Positions 23,335-34,625 of a stretch of 64,000 nucleotides of DNA are shown piece by piece (position 1 is the first letter of the stretch; each line of letters starts with the position of its first letter). The stretch is from Meandrina meandrites (Eukaryota; Cnidaria; Anthozoa; Scleractinia; Meandrinidae). The DNA lies in NCBI GenBank assembly GCA_963693305.1, contig OY855906.1:6516501-6580500 (forward strand), in the 5' to 3' direction. The translations under genes and the position numbers were made by a program. The notes under the pieces are model-generated. The model did not search any database. It saw nothing but the letters and a program-made list of their open reading frames with translations, and had not been told where the DNA came from.

Positions 23335-24213
23335 CATTAGAACCTCTATTAAGCGGCCACCCTCAGGGAAATAGCCTGCGAACGCCAAACTGGCCGGGAG
23401 CGATGAGAGGCGGCTGTCAGGGCAATGGCAACTGGCCGCTTAATTGGCCATGTTCTAAACGAGCAGGGGACTGGGTACGAACATATTTTCTCTTCGGTAC
23501 AAACATTCAATATCGATTGAATTGAAAGATGGGGCACGTCATCTGAAAGAGCATCCAAAAATTAGTAAATTCACCAAATTTGACGGTTATTGGTTTAAAC
23601 CCAAAGGCATGGTACACTTAGTATGGATTGGAGGGACAGGCGTCCTCCAATCCATACTAAGCTCTCTTATTTTAAAAGTGTACCATGCCTTTGCGTTTAA
23701 ACCAATAACCATCATATTTGGTAAATTTACTAACTTTTGGATGCTCTTTCAGATTACGTGCCCCATTTTCAATTCAATCGATATTGAATGTTCGTAGCAA
23801 GAAAAAATATGTTCGTACCCAGTCCCCTGCTCGTTTAGAACATGGCCAATAGGGGTTCGTCAGAAATTAGCATAAGGTCATTTAAAAAGGTTACGTCATT
23901 TCAATACAAAATAGCGAGAAAAAGGAATAGCGGAACCACATGAAGACGACAATAAACCTGTGTTTGAATGATTTTGTCAGCCGTCACTGTCCGAGCTCGT
24001 TGAAAATAAATCCAAACATCGGGAAGAAACAATAGAAGAACGCTCATCGGGACGGCAGAAAGGTGGCCGCGGCCGCTAAATAGAGGTGACCGCTTAAGAC
24101 CCTTAAAAGGGGTTTTGTTTACAGTTACTGACAATAGTTTCGGGACTGTAGTAACTGGCCGCTTAATTGGAGGTGGCCGCCTAATGAGTGGCCGCTTAAT
24201 AGGGGTTCGACTG
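23335..24213. mobile_element. Pogo/Tigger-like element remnants, nested with a MITE
   Basis: The left end reads CATTAGAACCTCTATTAAGC. The right end, inverted, reads CAGTCGAACCCCTATTAAGC, followed outside by TA. Both are the ends expected of pogo-type Tc1/mariner elements. Further GGCCGCTTAAT blocks recur at 23434, 24166 and 24190, so two related elements may be fused. There is no transposase frame. The MITE 23446-23847 has inserted into this element's own terminal CTTAATAGGGG sequence. Confidence 0.6.
23446..23847. mobile_element. Palindromic MITE, copy 2
   Basis: This is the same element as 15710-16114, with roughly 195-base arms starting GGCCATGTTCTAAACGAGCA. The central asymmetry (AGCTCTCTTATTTTAAAAGT) is inverted relative to copy 1. 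It splits a pogo-like terminus: CTTAAT to the left and ATAGGGGTTCG to the right rejoin to CTTAATAGGGGTTCG if AT is counted as duplicated. Confidence 0.85.
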
Positions 24214-24630
24214 TATTTCAAACAGAAATCTATCATGTCTATCAGGCATCACTCACTCAGCTCTGTGCTGACTCGATGTAACGATTATGTGGTCATCCCG
24301 CTTTGAGATCAAAATTGATGGTTACAGACAACAGCCATTACCTTCACAATAAATGGTTAAAAATAGCTTTCAGAATCAACCGCTTATGCTGCATTTGTTA
24401 CCCTGCGAGCAGAGTCTTCTTCGATCTTCCTAGATTAGTCGGGAAGAGGAAGAAGACTCTGCCAACGGCCTCGAGTTTCTTTGAATTGCCGCTCATCCAA
24501 GGAAATGGATGAGTCAGACCAGTTTTGACCTAGTCAGACCGGTTTTCCACTATTGCGCATGATCAACCGTACGAATTGCTGACTTTTTATGCGCCTGCGG
24601 TAACTTGTTTACAGTCGATCGTTGAAAACG

Positions 24631-24800
24631 ATGGCTGCTTCGCTTTCGTACAAAGTATTCGAAAAAGCAGCGAATTCTGCTCGCTGTAAACTTCAAATCT
24701 GGCAGATCTCAAGCCTCACGGAACCACAATCACGTCTCTGTTTAGTTTTCCAAGTGGCAAAGATACGTTTTTATCGCTTCCGACCGGACATGGCAAATAG
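24631..24800 (+). pseudogene. RecQ-like DNA helicase N-terminal fragment, frameshifted
   Basis: From ATG at 24631 the frame reads MAASLSYKVFEKAANSARCK. One frame shift later, at 24696, it reads NLADLKPHGTTITSLFSFPS and then GKDTFLSLPTGHGK before a stop at 24798. LKP, SGKDTF and LPTGHGK correspond to the motif 0/motif I region of RecQ-family helicases (usual Walker A form PTGYGKS or PTGGGKS). The serine after the Walker lysine is lost to a stop. It lies inside the Mutator-like element and so may be captured host sequence or part of the element's own decayed gene. It is too short and broken to function. Confidence 0.6.
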
Positions 24801-25653
24801 TTGATTTAACAAATCTGCCCGATCGATGGTTGCAAAGGAACTCGCATCAATGGAAAACCAATTCCCAACTGAAGCAGTGCTCGTCGATATCTCTCCAATG
24901 AATTCCCTCGTCGCCGACTAAATACAAGTTTTGAGCAGGTAGCAATCGATAAATTAATTTCAGACTCGTAATAATGCAGTGTATTTTCTTGCCGGTCATT
25001 TCGTTACAACTTGAGAGTGAGGCTGAGCGAGGCTTGGTTACATTTGATTTTGGAGCATGCTCAATATGAATTCTCGAGGCCGTTGGCAGAGTCTTCTTCA
25101 TTCTCGTCCCCAGAGCTACTCGTTTTATTTGTGCCGTTACGAGTAGCTCTGGACGCAGGAATAAATTCGAATTTTTTCATTGGTTGATGAAGAATGAATG
25201 CGCACCACGAAACAAAATTTTACACTACTACGCACGGCACTCTGCTTCCGGACCGGAAATTACCAGGAAGAAGATTTCTTAGAAAAATTATGGCGACCGG
25301 CAATCGATGAATCGCACGAAACTGTTATCGATACGTGGCTGTTGTAGAGAAGCAGAAGATGACCTGTGTGAGTCCCTGTGTGAGCTAGGTTTCAAACGTT
25401 TAGCGCTATCAGCAGATTTAAAATCTGTCTTCGATCTTCCAAACTGCTGTAGGCGGTATGTTTTTAAAAACTCGTGTTTTTATTTTTCCATTGACTGATT
25501 TCGTGGAATATTGAAGCCTTGAGAGTCTGACAAAGTTTAGAAATTCAACAGAACTCTACTCTATCACGTCTCCCAAAATCAAAATCCCTTTTTCTGCCCC
25601 CTTGATCAGTTGATGTTGCAAAAAGGTTTGTATTGATCTTGAAATTGTTTCTA

Positions 25654-25781
25654 TAGCCAGCGTAGCTTGGCGTTCTAGTCAGTCAGGGAGAGCGAGAAAA
25701 CGAGCGCCCCGCCGTCGCTTTGCTCGCGCGCGCGACTTCTCGCTCTCCGTGACTGACTAGAACGCCAAGCTACGCTGGCTA
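25654..25781. mobile_element. 128-bp hairpin MITE with 9-bp target duplication
   Basis: Arms of about 45 bases (starting TAGCCAGCGTAGCTTGGCGT) pair with one mismatch around a GC-rich loop. The element is flanked by the perfect 9-bp repeat TTGTTTCTA (25645-25653 and 25782-25790). It inserted inside the 3.8-kb element, so it is the younger of the two. Confidence 0.92.
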
Positions 25782-28223
25782 TTGTTTCTATTATCGTGCA
25801 AACTTGCGCTGTGGATTATATATATTACCTTGAATGCTTACAGAAGTACATTGTGATTGTTAAGGTACAAAAGAAAATAGATTATGTTACAAGTATGTTT
25901 ATCAGCATACTAGATTGAAGATTTATGTAACATATATACTAGAACATTTCTTACATGTTCAGCAGACCACCACCATCATTTCAAGACTTTCAACTCAGTA
26001 AGCTTTATCAGTGTTAAATAAATATACAGCTGTGAGTTGAGTGTTTATAGTAAGAACAAGGAATATCAAAGTGTAGTTGTTAAAAATGTCCAGGGAAAAA
26101 AAAAATATATTTTTTTGGTTCCATCATGGAACCACTTACTTGTTTTCCAACATTGCTTATACTGTGGAGGTGTAACACAGTTTATGTCTTCAAAGACTGC
26201 AGGCATCTGCAGGAACTGGCATAATTTGGCCTTTGCACCACTTGGCATAAGGGGAGACAGGTGAAGGAAGGAAATTGGCATTGTTTCATTTTATATTCAT
26301 GTATACATTTAATAAGATTTAAAACAAACAAGTGCTCTTGAGAGTAACCTTGACAATTCTAGAGTTATTAAAGGCTATTTGCCCTAGTGACCCTGTTCAC
26401 CTTGATTTATTTAGTGCTGCATTGACATATTAATCTATAGCTGATGTCAAACCTGTTTGCAAAACAAACCTGTTTGCGATTCTCCCAATATTTGAGATGA
26501 GATGTATGCCGTGGAGATGAAGCACAAAAACTGAGAATAACCAGACCCTGTCAACTGCAAGCCTAGGGCATATGCCTTATGCCTTATGACCATTCATAAT
26601 ATTTATGGGCAAAGGGATGGCTCATGGGTAAAATGGGTCAGGTTCCCCCTATCTGTTCTCGCAAAATAGACAATTCATAGGTTCACCTTTCCCAAGTGAA
26701 GGGGCATTTTTTGTCCCCTGCATTTCAGTGTATTTGATAACCTAAGAAATAAGAAAGTGGGCTATGGAGTAACATGAAGACTTGCGTTGGCATCTGTGGA
26801 CAGGTGACTATTTCATTTAATTTAACAAAATGATACCAAATGTTTCAAAATATATCCTGTTAACCCTGTTTCCTCTTAAATAATTTTACAACAGCAGCTC
26901 ACTTCAGATTTAAGAATTTAATTTTATTATAAATTAAGTATTTGCTGTCTCAGTATTTAGGTGGAGTGCACACAATTTTAATAAATTGCCAAGTAATGTT
27001 GCACTGGCATATAAGTAATGAACATCTGTCAGAAAGTTTTTGTAGTTACCAAGTGATTGTTATCTCAAGTGCCCCCTTCAGGGTCATCCTGAAAAAGTAG
27101 AAAAAAGTCAAGTTCTTAAACTGATTTCTCACCCATTCCTATGCAAAAGAATTATTCAGTACAAATACTGACTCCTCTTCATTGTGAGTGGTCCTCTTTC
27201 CCATAATTTATTGAGCTTATAAGTTATAGCCAAATCTGAGTGCTAAATCTTTCGTAGAAAAATATTTTTGCATGAAGTATATGGTTCAAAATATCACTGG
27301 CAAATCTGAAGGAGGTTCTAATTATTTTGAGGTGATGAAAAATACTTTAACATTTTCACTCATATTAAAAAACACAGAAAACAGATCCACTTTCAACCCC
27401 TCCTGCTTGAAATTAATATTTCCCAGTTTGATTTTTCCCCTCACCTGCTCACTTTAATTATAAAATTTAAAACATAAGGACAGAAAATCAATCTTAATTC
27501 AAAAGGAAGGCATTCTTGTGGAACTACGAATCGCAATTGGAAGACAAGATTTTCAAATGCAATACCATAAGACATATTATATTTTCTTAGCAATATCTTT
27601 AATTTACAGTGCTAAATCTATCCACTCGATTAACGAACACGTCTAAAGTGGCTTTTCAAAAACACTCGAAGAGGCTGAGATTGTCCGTTTTTAACAATCT
27701 TGTAATATGGAACAGTACGACTTTCTAGAATTCCACATCAACATACAAAATTCATCTGACATAATACTTCTTTCATACCTGATTAAAGAAAATTGGACGT
27801 TTCGACATCCGTTGATAAAACACAAAAAAAATACCGCTTGAACTCGGCAACGACGACTAAGGGAGCTTTCTGTTCACTTTTCAGATCGCTTTAATTCTCG
27901 ATCGTCCAGCATAAATGAAAATCAACGACTCTTTTGACCGCTTTGTTGACGTCTTCTCAGCCATTCAAATAAACTCTCTCCCCTCCCCCTCCTTCTGGAT
28001 TAACATGTGAGCATGGGCAGTTGTGTCGAAAGCTACTACACATGCGCTAACAGATGTCAGAAAATTTCTGACATCCGGTAGTGGCTGCGTCCAGAGCCCT
28101 CCGTTTCGCCGACCACGTGACCAAAAGAAACGGAGGCCTCTGGGGACGAGAATGAGTCTTCTTCCTCTTCCCGACTAATCTAGGAAGATCGAAGAAGACT
28201 CTGCTCGCAGGGTATGCATTTGT

Positions 28224-30494
28224 AAGCCCGGACACGAAAAATAACATGTAAACTGATGTATCTCAGCTCAGTCAACGCTCAGCACAAATTAACTGCAGTT
28301 GTTCTCCGTGTTCCGAAAGGTCGTCTTGCTCATTATTATGAATAATTCAGCAGAAGGAGTATTTAGGACGTTCGAGCTAATTGTTTATGCGCATCCTTAC
28401 TGCGCACGTAATTCCTGTCGCAACGCTACGCCACGTCATGCATCGAGCGCGCGCGCTGTGGAAACTTTCCAACCACATATAGGGTGAGTAGCCGTTGCGA
28501 TAACTTCGCTTGCAGTTTGCCAGCTTAAATGGTCGGTGACCCCTACTTTTTTCTTAACAGATCACTTTTGTCAACGATTATCTACGTTTTGTGAGAAAAT
28601 GAAAAAAATCTATTCGAATTCCGCTTTTTGACCTTTTCGTTTTGTCGTACGACGGGTTCAAATGCCTCTTCCAGGGCTAAGTTTTGCATAAAAGATGGCA
28701 ACACTTGAAATTATTTACGCAACAGACGCACTTCTTCAAAATATCACCAAGATCGTTTGCCTCCGTTTTCTCATCATCGATAATTTAAACTACAAACCTT
28801 GAAAGCCGTGCGAAATTACCTGCGCCAATTTTTCAAAATCAGGGTAGTTTTCTACAGACTTTATCTCTGAAACGAAGTCGGTGACCCCCACTTTTTTTTG
28901 TATTTCTGACACAAGTAATTCATTATCCGTCCTCAGTAAAAAATTTAGAAAAATCTATCGACTAGAAAATTTTCGCGCGAACGTCCTTAAAGAGTATGGG
29001 AAACACATTGCCGGTGCAAAAGAATCCTTTGCAACAGAGAGAACGTGCACAAAATTTCACTTAATGTTAACTTGTGTTATGCAACCGGTCCCTGGAAAAA
29101 AGACTCATAAGGGTCATTTATCAGTAATGTAAGTTTAGGTTATCTAGTTTAAAATTAAACCGGACTACGAACATAACAGCAGCTCCTGTAAATATCTAAT
29201 TGCCGTAATCGTTCATCAGAATGCGTGCATTTCAACAATTGATTTGGTGGCCATTAAATCCTATACCAATTGCAGTACATTTTAGGAGGAGCCACCCACG
29301 ATGTGAGTACAGTTACTGACAAGACATGCATATTTATAAGGCAAACAACGCAAACTAAATGTAAACTGTTAAGTACGAACTAAAAGCATGTTAACATACA
29401 CCTTTAGTTCGTCTGATCTTTATCTGTGTAGGTGATTGTAGCGATAAAGCTCCTGTTGTTTTGAGCCACAATGTAAATTTCTGTGTACCCCGCGCGCTTT
29501 CATTTATCTCCCCAGGCTCCGCGAGCTTACTTTTAACCTCGTCCCATTTCCCAGCCTGTACGAACAAAAGAGGCCTCTACGGAGGAGAGAGTTTGTTGAG
29601 CTGTTTTTATTCTTTATTTAGTGACTTTCTTTTTAGTTTTCAGTACTCTTTTTTATCTCTTAAAACTACATTTTAAAAGGGATAACACGGGAAAATAATG
29701 AAAGAATAAAGGGGAAAAATGACTAGAACATCCCTCGCACCAGCTGTATACAGCAGGCAGAGCAGAGTAGCTTTCGGGCCGGCTGTTCCGGCATTTACAA
29801 ACAGGAATTGACGAAAAAATTACACTTCGTAGTCGGCCAAAATGTTAACTCTCATAAAGTGCCATGCATTGAACTACACGTGTTATGGCATGCTCATATG
29901 GAATAATCAAACATTAAATAATTTGTGATAGCGTGCTGCTCATGCAGCTCCACTTCCAGTCTATAATGGGGCCGCTTTTTCAAGCATTTTTTATAGGGTG
30001 ACTAGAATGGGGTCACACTTTTGCGGGATTTTGAGAGTAAGAAAAATCTGGCAAATTGTGATTTATAAACGGAAAGATTCGCTGAAAAAAAAAATGTTAC
30101 CGTATTCATTGCTGTTGTTTAATATTTGACAAACGGCTCCCATTAAGTGACTAAGTTGGGGTCGTGAAAATTACATTTACCCAAAAGTGACTAAGATGGG
30201 GTCTATAATTGGCCATAGAATATGACTATAATGGGGTAGGGGTTCTGAGAGACCAGCGGCACATACCCAACAAAGATTGGGCCAATTCCCCCCCCCCCCC
30301 CCCCCCGGGAACTACCTACGTACTATTTAGACATTCCCATTTTCAGTCTTTCTCATCTTCCACATGCTGTTAAATATTTACTTCTTAAGGGGGCTCTGCT
30401 TGCTTCCTTGGGAACTCTTAACGCTGAAAAATGTTTTTTTTTGTCCGAGAACTGACGAGAAGTAGCATTTTGCGATTCTTCGTTTCGATGTTGC
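28224..30494. other. Intergenic, repeat-bearing region downstream of GPN2
   Basis: Two related blocks begin GGTCGGTGACCCC(T)ACTTTT and AGTCGGTGACCCCCACTTTT (about 28529 and 28879). Five direct copies of GACTANNNTGGGGT-like motifs lie between 29960 and 30237. A poly-C run occupies 30288-30306. The GPN2 3' UTR reads in from the right. I recognise no gene here. Confidence 0.5.
30288..30306 (+). repeat. Poly-C tract
   Basis: 19 consecutive C followed by GGGA, about 190 bases beyond the GPN2 stop codon. On the GPN2 sense strand it is a G-run in or near the 3' UTR. Confidence 0.95.
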
Positions 30495-33400
30495 TTATTG
30501 CTTCTCGTCATCATCTTCCATGTACTTCTCTTGAATCGCAGCAGTTCTGCAAAATATAAGCAACACAAGATCACGAACCGTTGATATTTAGTTGTGTACG
30601 CGCACTGTGAATAATAACGTGGACTGTAAGCAGTTCCTTTATCTTCTTTTTTTACGTCACTTTGAACGCAGCGAGGGAGGCTGGCACCAAGCGAAAGAGC
30701 AACAATGAACGCCCTTCGCTTCCGAACGCTAGCTCCCAGCCTCACTTCATCACTCATTCTTTGGTATTGGAAATTTCATTTTACAGAGCAGTCCTCTTTC
30801 AAGAAGCAACACGAGTTATTGATACTGAAGATCAACTAACCTGACGAATTCAAAATCCGTTCCCACAGCTGAAGACATTAGTTGGCTAAAGTTCCCCTTG
30901 TCATCCTCGAGTTCACCAAACACGTATCCATTAGCCCTATCAATTGATCTCATCACTTCAAGCACGCTTTCCTTGGACTAAAACAAGTAGCATAAAGTTA
31001 ATTAAAAAATAGCAGGGAATAACAACTTACGAGAAACTAAAAGCAAGGTATTCATAGATGCGGAAATTGTCTTATCTGCTAATGACAGTTGCCCCCTTAC
31101 ATTACTTGTTCTTTTTGCTGTAATTTACCTACATAAAAGCACTATTGGCCTCTCCCACTACCCCCTTTTCTCTTTTAACCCCTCCCCCCGGCTCTAGTTT
31201 GTCTAAAAAAAATAAACACAACACCACCACCAACATAAATGAAGAGTTTGTTGAAATAAGTTACTTGGGCAAGTTTGGAGGAAAAGGGTAGAAAATATGG
31301 AATGTTTTAACTGACAACACATTTTAAGTTTCAACTTTTACTGGCATTTGTACGGCTAGCTGACAAGAGTTGCTACCCAGTCGTACAAATTTCATGTTTT
31401 CTATAAGAAAATCATTTGAGCAATTTATTTGTTTTATTTTTTGAATTTTTGTCAGGTTAAGTGTGCTTAATGCTAATGATCTGTCCACTGGGGTTAACAC
31501 AATCATATAGTTTTGAGTTTTAACACTGAACCACAAGGGAGTAATGTTGAGAATTATAGCTCTTCAACGGGAATCTAGATGTATATAACATTTTAAACAT
31601 GTTTCCGCAAACTTTAAGTTCTCTGCTTTCATATGCTTGCACAATTTCTTTTTCGTTGTGACCAATGTAACTTATGCCACTTTCCCTCAGAATATTTCAT
31701 TTCTGTGTAGCATTGATCTAATTACATGTACCTGAATGTCCAGTGTTTTAAAAGACACCAAGCCATAATCCTCCACTAAACCAACCAGAGCTTCATTCAA
31801 CTTTTTGTATTTCTGTGTAAATGGGTTGTCTTTGATGTGGTCCAATAGAAAATTCAGATCCAAAACATCCGTGTAAAAGTCCAGGTTGAACGCTAAAAAC
31901 AATAATGATACTATTACACTCCAATAAAAACTGTTCTATTGGCAAACACTCACTCAAAGGTAACCAAAGAAGATATCCAATTTACTACAGTTAAATGTCT
32001 TATTATAGCCTTGAATGTGCATACACATCTGACAGGGAGAGTCACATTGCAGGGACATGTGGTAGCAACACGAGCAGGGGCAAAAAAGCAAAAAGGACAC
32101 ACATGGCAAGAAATTGTACAATTGCGCTGTTCCAGAAAACATCCAAACCCCTCCTAAGGTTTTTTTTGGTCTGAATCCCCCACCCCTCTGGAAATTCCAG
32201 TTAAGCCCCATACATTCCTTTTAAAATTTTGGCTTTTGAGACCCCCCACCCCCTCGGAATTTCCATTGAGCTTCCATGGGGTGGGTATGGATAGTTTCTG
32301 GAACTGCACATTACTGGAAGTGACCATCACATTGGAAAATAGGTTGCACAATTAGTTGTGCAATGGTTACATTACACAGCGCTTAGGAGATGAACCTGTG
32401 ACTACATGTGTACTGAAAACAAATCCAGCTAGGGCCCCTAGAATACACACCTGAGGGGCACTTGGCCACCCTGCCTCCTAACTTAGTTTGGCAAACGCCA
32501 CATTCAGAGACATGGTAGAGAAAAATATTTATTGTATAAACTAGAGTGAATTACCAGGATTTCTCTCGCTGAGAAAAATCATATCTTTGCACATTTGCGT
32601 CACATTTCGTCACATTTGCTGATGCGTTTGCCATGTTTCAATGCTGAATGAGCCAAAGCTTATCGATATCAAGTGGAAACATTTTTGGATCTTCCTCAGC
32701 AATCTTCGTCAATCAAATTTTTGGAAAAGTTCAGAAAATGTTTGGAAACATTCCATATGACCACCAGACAAAATTTTGAAAATCTTCGTAAAATCATCAA
32801 AAACCTTGTTATAATTAAAAAATAATATATTTAAAAAAAAACCTTGTTATTAGTAGGATTATAAAATAAACAGAATGATACATTCATGTTCAAATACATG
32901 TTCAAATTGATATCTCATATCAATGTGTCACTTGTTCGCTGCATTCACTCATGAGATATTGAGTTAAGCACTCAAATATAAATTTCATATCTCCATGCAA
33001 CCATGTATTATCCTCTATATCTACCGCAGTTATTACAAGATTACCTAACTTTCCATACTGTTCAACCAGGTCAATTTTGGACAGTACATTGACATGAGGT
33101 AGCTCAACATGAATCATAGTTGACAGTGATGTGAGGAGAACAGAAATGAACTTTGTGGGATCACTACAGTGATGTGAGTCAACAAGATGAACTGCGGCTA
33201 GCTGTTGGAGGAAAAAGTATCAATCACTATAACACAATTATGTAACACATTAAATATCATGGATTCAGTCCCATTGAATTCTATAATGAACGTGATTGTC
33301 ATTGAGTAAAAAAATTCGACTAGGTGTGACTTTAAAATAAGTTGAACTGACCTGCATAACAATTATGTGGATCTAGTTAGTTTTGTGATTTGTGGTTAAA

Positions 33401-34625
33401 GTTCAATGGTCACTACACAGGCTCAATTTCAGCCACATCTTTTGTGTCCAATTTTCCTAAGCCCAATCAAACTCAATCAAACAAAACAAAACCAATGCCT
33501 GAATTTTTTTAGCAGAACATTGAACTCTCAATAAGTGCATCTCTCCACTCAGGTGTATAAATGGGTACTGGCTGGCAAATTTAATGCTGGGTGACTAATA
33601 GCATTCCATCCAGGGAGTAGTTTGCAATACAGGAGATTTTGGCGTCCGAACCCTTGATAATAACCTCCCCCTACCCCTCCTTCCTTTTCAGCTGGTCATC
33701 CTCTCCCTTGGGGACACTTTTAACTTGTTCCAGCCCTCTGTGCACCTACTCATCCAAGATAGTGGTCGTAATAGAGCATTTTCATACACTGTATGTTGCC
33801 ACAGCAGCCATATTGGTGTTACAAAATAAAGAAGTGGTGGCCATATTCCTCCGGGAATCAAACTCTATTTTTATGCAAAAATTGTCTTCTGTTTTGGTAA
33901 ACCAATATGGCCACTGGTCATGTGAGTGCAAAAAACTGTATATACAGTCAACGCTCGCACCTAGTAAATACCTCTGCACTACAGGCTATCCAGGGAGGAG
34001 TGGGAATACTGCAAGTCGCTTCATGCTATGGAAACCATGTAACCTCTAGTTTGATGGGCAACTAGGCCTGAATGCAGACTCTGCATTTTTACCTCAATCT
34101 AATTATGCTCAAATAAGATTGGGTTTCAGTATTGTCATCCAATAAATCATTTTAGGCTATTTCAGTTGGCCAATTCTTTGAAAACGAGTTAAAAACACCT
34201 TGATACTTTAACAATCAGGAACTTTCACTTACTCTGAAGTCCCACTTTTCCAGCTGCCTGACGACATTTCTGACAGATGTGTGATGAGTATAGAGTTCCA
34301 CCTGACCTGGACAATCGAACAAGAAGTAATGCCCCTTCAATTCTTTGAGCTTGTTCTCCAGCCAGTCAATATTTTTCTCCAGATATTCAATGCAGTATAT
34401 GAGCCCACCGTTTGGACCCAGCTTGAGGTTCTCCATCACATCGTTTAGTGTAATAAGCGATGAGATATCCACTGCACATTTATAGGCAAGAGTATCGTTG
34501 GCTGGGTCGAGATTCACCACCGCAACTTTACGTCCCAAGCTTGTTAAGAATTCGCACATTCCAGCGCAAAATGTACTTTTACCAGAGCCAGGTGGGCCGA
34601 TGACAATCTGGCCAAACGCAGGCAT
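30495..34625 (-). CDS. GPN2: GPN-loop GTPase 2
   Basis: Five exons: 34625-34233, 33201-33045, 31892-31732, 30977-30841, 30546-30495 (TAA), 299 residues, all phases consistent. The N-terminus [20 protein letters not shown] carries the Walker A motif (GPPGSGKS). [16 protein letters not shown], the GPN loop in [12 protein letters not shown], and DCPGQVEL (G3) follow, then [19 protein letters not shown] (G4-type SKID). LIEDY-type and SFKTLDIQ segments are near the C-terminus. GPN-loop GTPases act in assembly and nuclear import of RNA polymerase II and related complexes. I start at 34625 rather than at upstream in-frame codons because the GPN-family core begins there. The tail after exon 4 is short and acidic (EDDDEKQ). 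The length is close to the usual 300-310 residues, so the gene looks intact. Confidence 0.97.
32123..32310. mobile_element. 188-bp MITE with TGTTCCAGAAA-type ends
   Basis: The left end TGCGCTGTTCCAGAAAACAT and the right end, inverted TGTGCAGTTCCAGAAACTAT, pair over about 28 bases. Inside are two direct copies of a C-rich block (about CCCCCACCCCTCTGGAAATT and a CTCGGAATTTCC variant). It lies in GPN2 intron 2. Confidence 0.7.
33526..34090 (+). mobile_element. SINE copy split by a second insertion
   Basis: 33526-33620 matches the central and 3' part of the SINE at 966-1274 in sense orientation (AGGTGTATAAATGGGTACTGG, then GCATTCCATCCAGGG). 33984-34090 matches the next part (GCTTCATGCTATGGAAACC, then GATGGGCAACTAGGCC). 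The block ATCCAGGGAG occurs at both sides, as expected for a target duplication of about 9-10 bases around an inserted piece. That piece (about 33620-33983) contains an inverted CCAATATGGCC motif. It lies in GPN2 intron 1. Confidence 0.5.

Larger units (their letters stand above)
24399..28214. mobile_element. 3.8-kb Mutator-like (MULE-type) element with 61-bp perfect terminal inverted repeats
   Basis: The left end 24399-24459 and the right end 28154-28214 are perfect inverted copies over 61 bases (starting TACCCTGCGAGCAGAGTC). The element is flanked by a perfect 9-bp direct repeat TGCATTTGT (24390-24398 and 28215-28223). Long inverted ends with a 9-bp duplication fit the Mutator superfamily. 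Each end also folds back on itself (AGAGTCTTCTTC against GAAGAAGACTC). A partial inverted copy of the sub-terminal region lies at 25074-25100. No transposase was found, so it is non-autonomous or decayed. It carries a RecQ-like fragment (24631-24800) and a nested 128-bp MITE. Confidence 0.85.

Noticed and set aside
24303..24512. Frames over the ends of the 3.8-kb element (also 28047-28247)
   Set aside because: Both read through the same terminal inverted repeat and differ outside it.
30353..30757. 134-codon minus-strand frame at the end of GPN2
   Set aside because: It overlaps the last GPN2 exon in a different frame and has no known similarity; the spliced GPN2 frame explains the coding signal.
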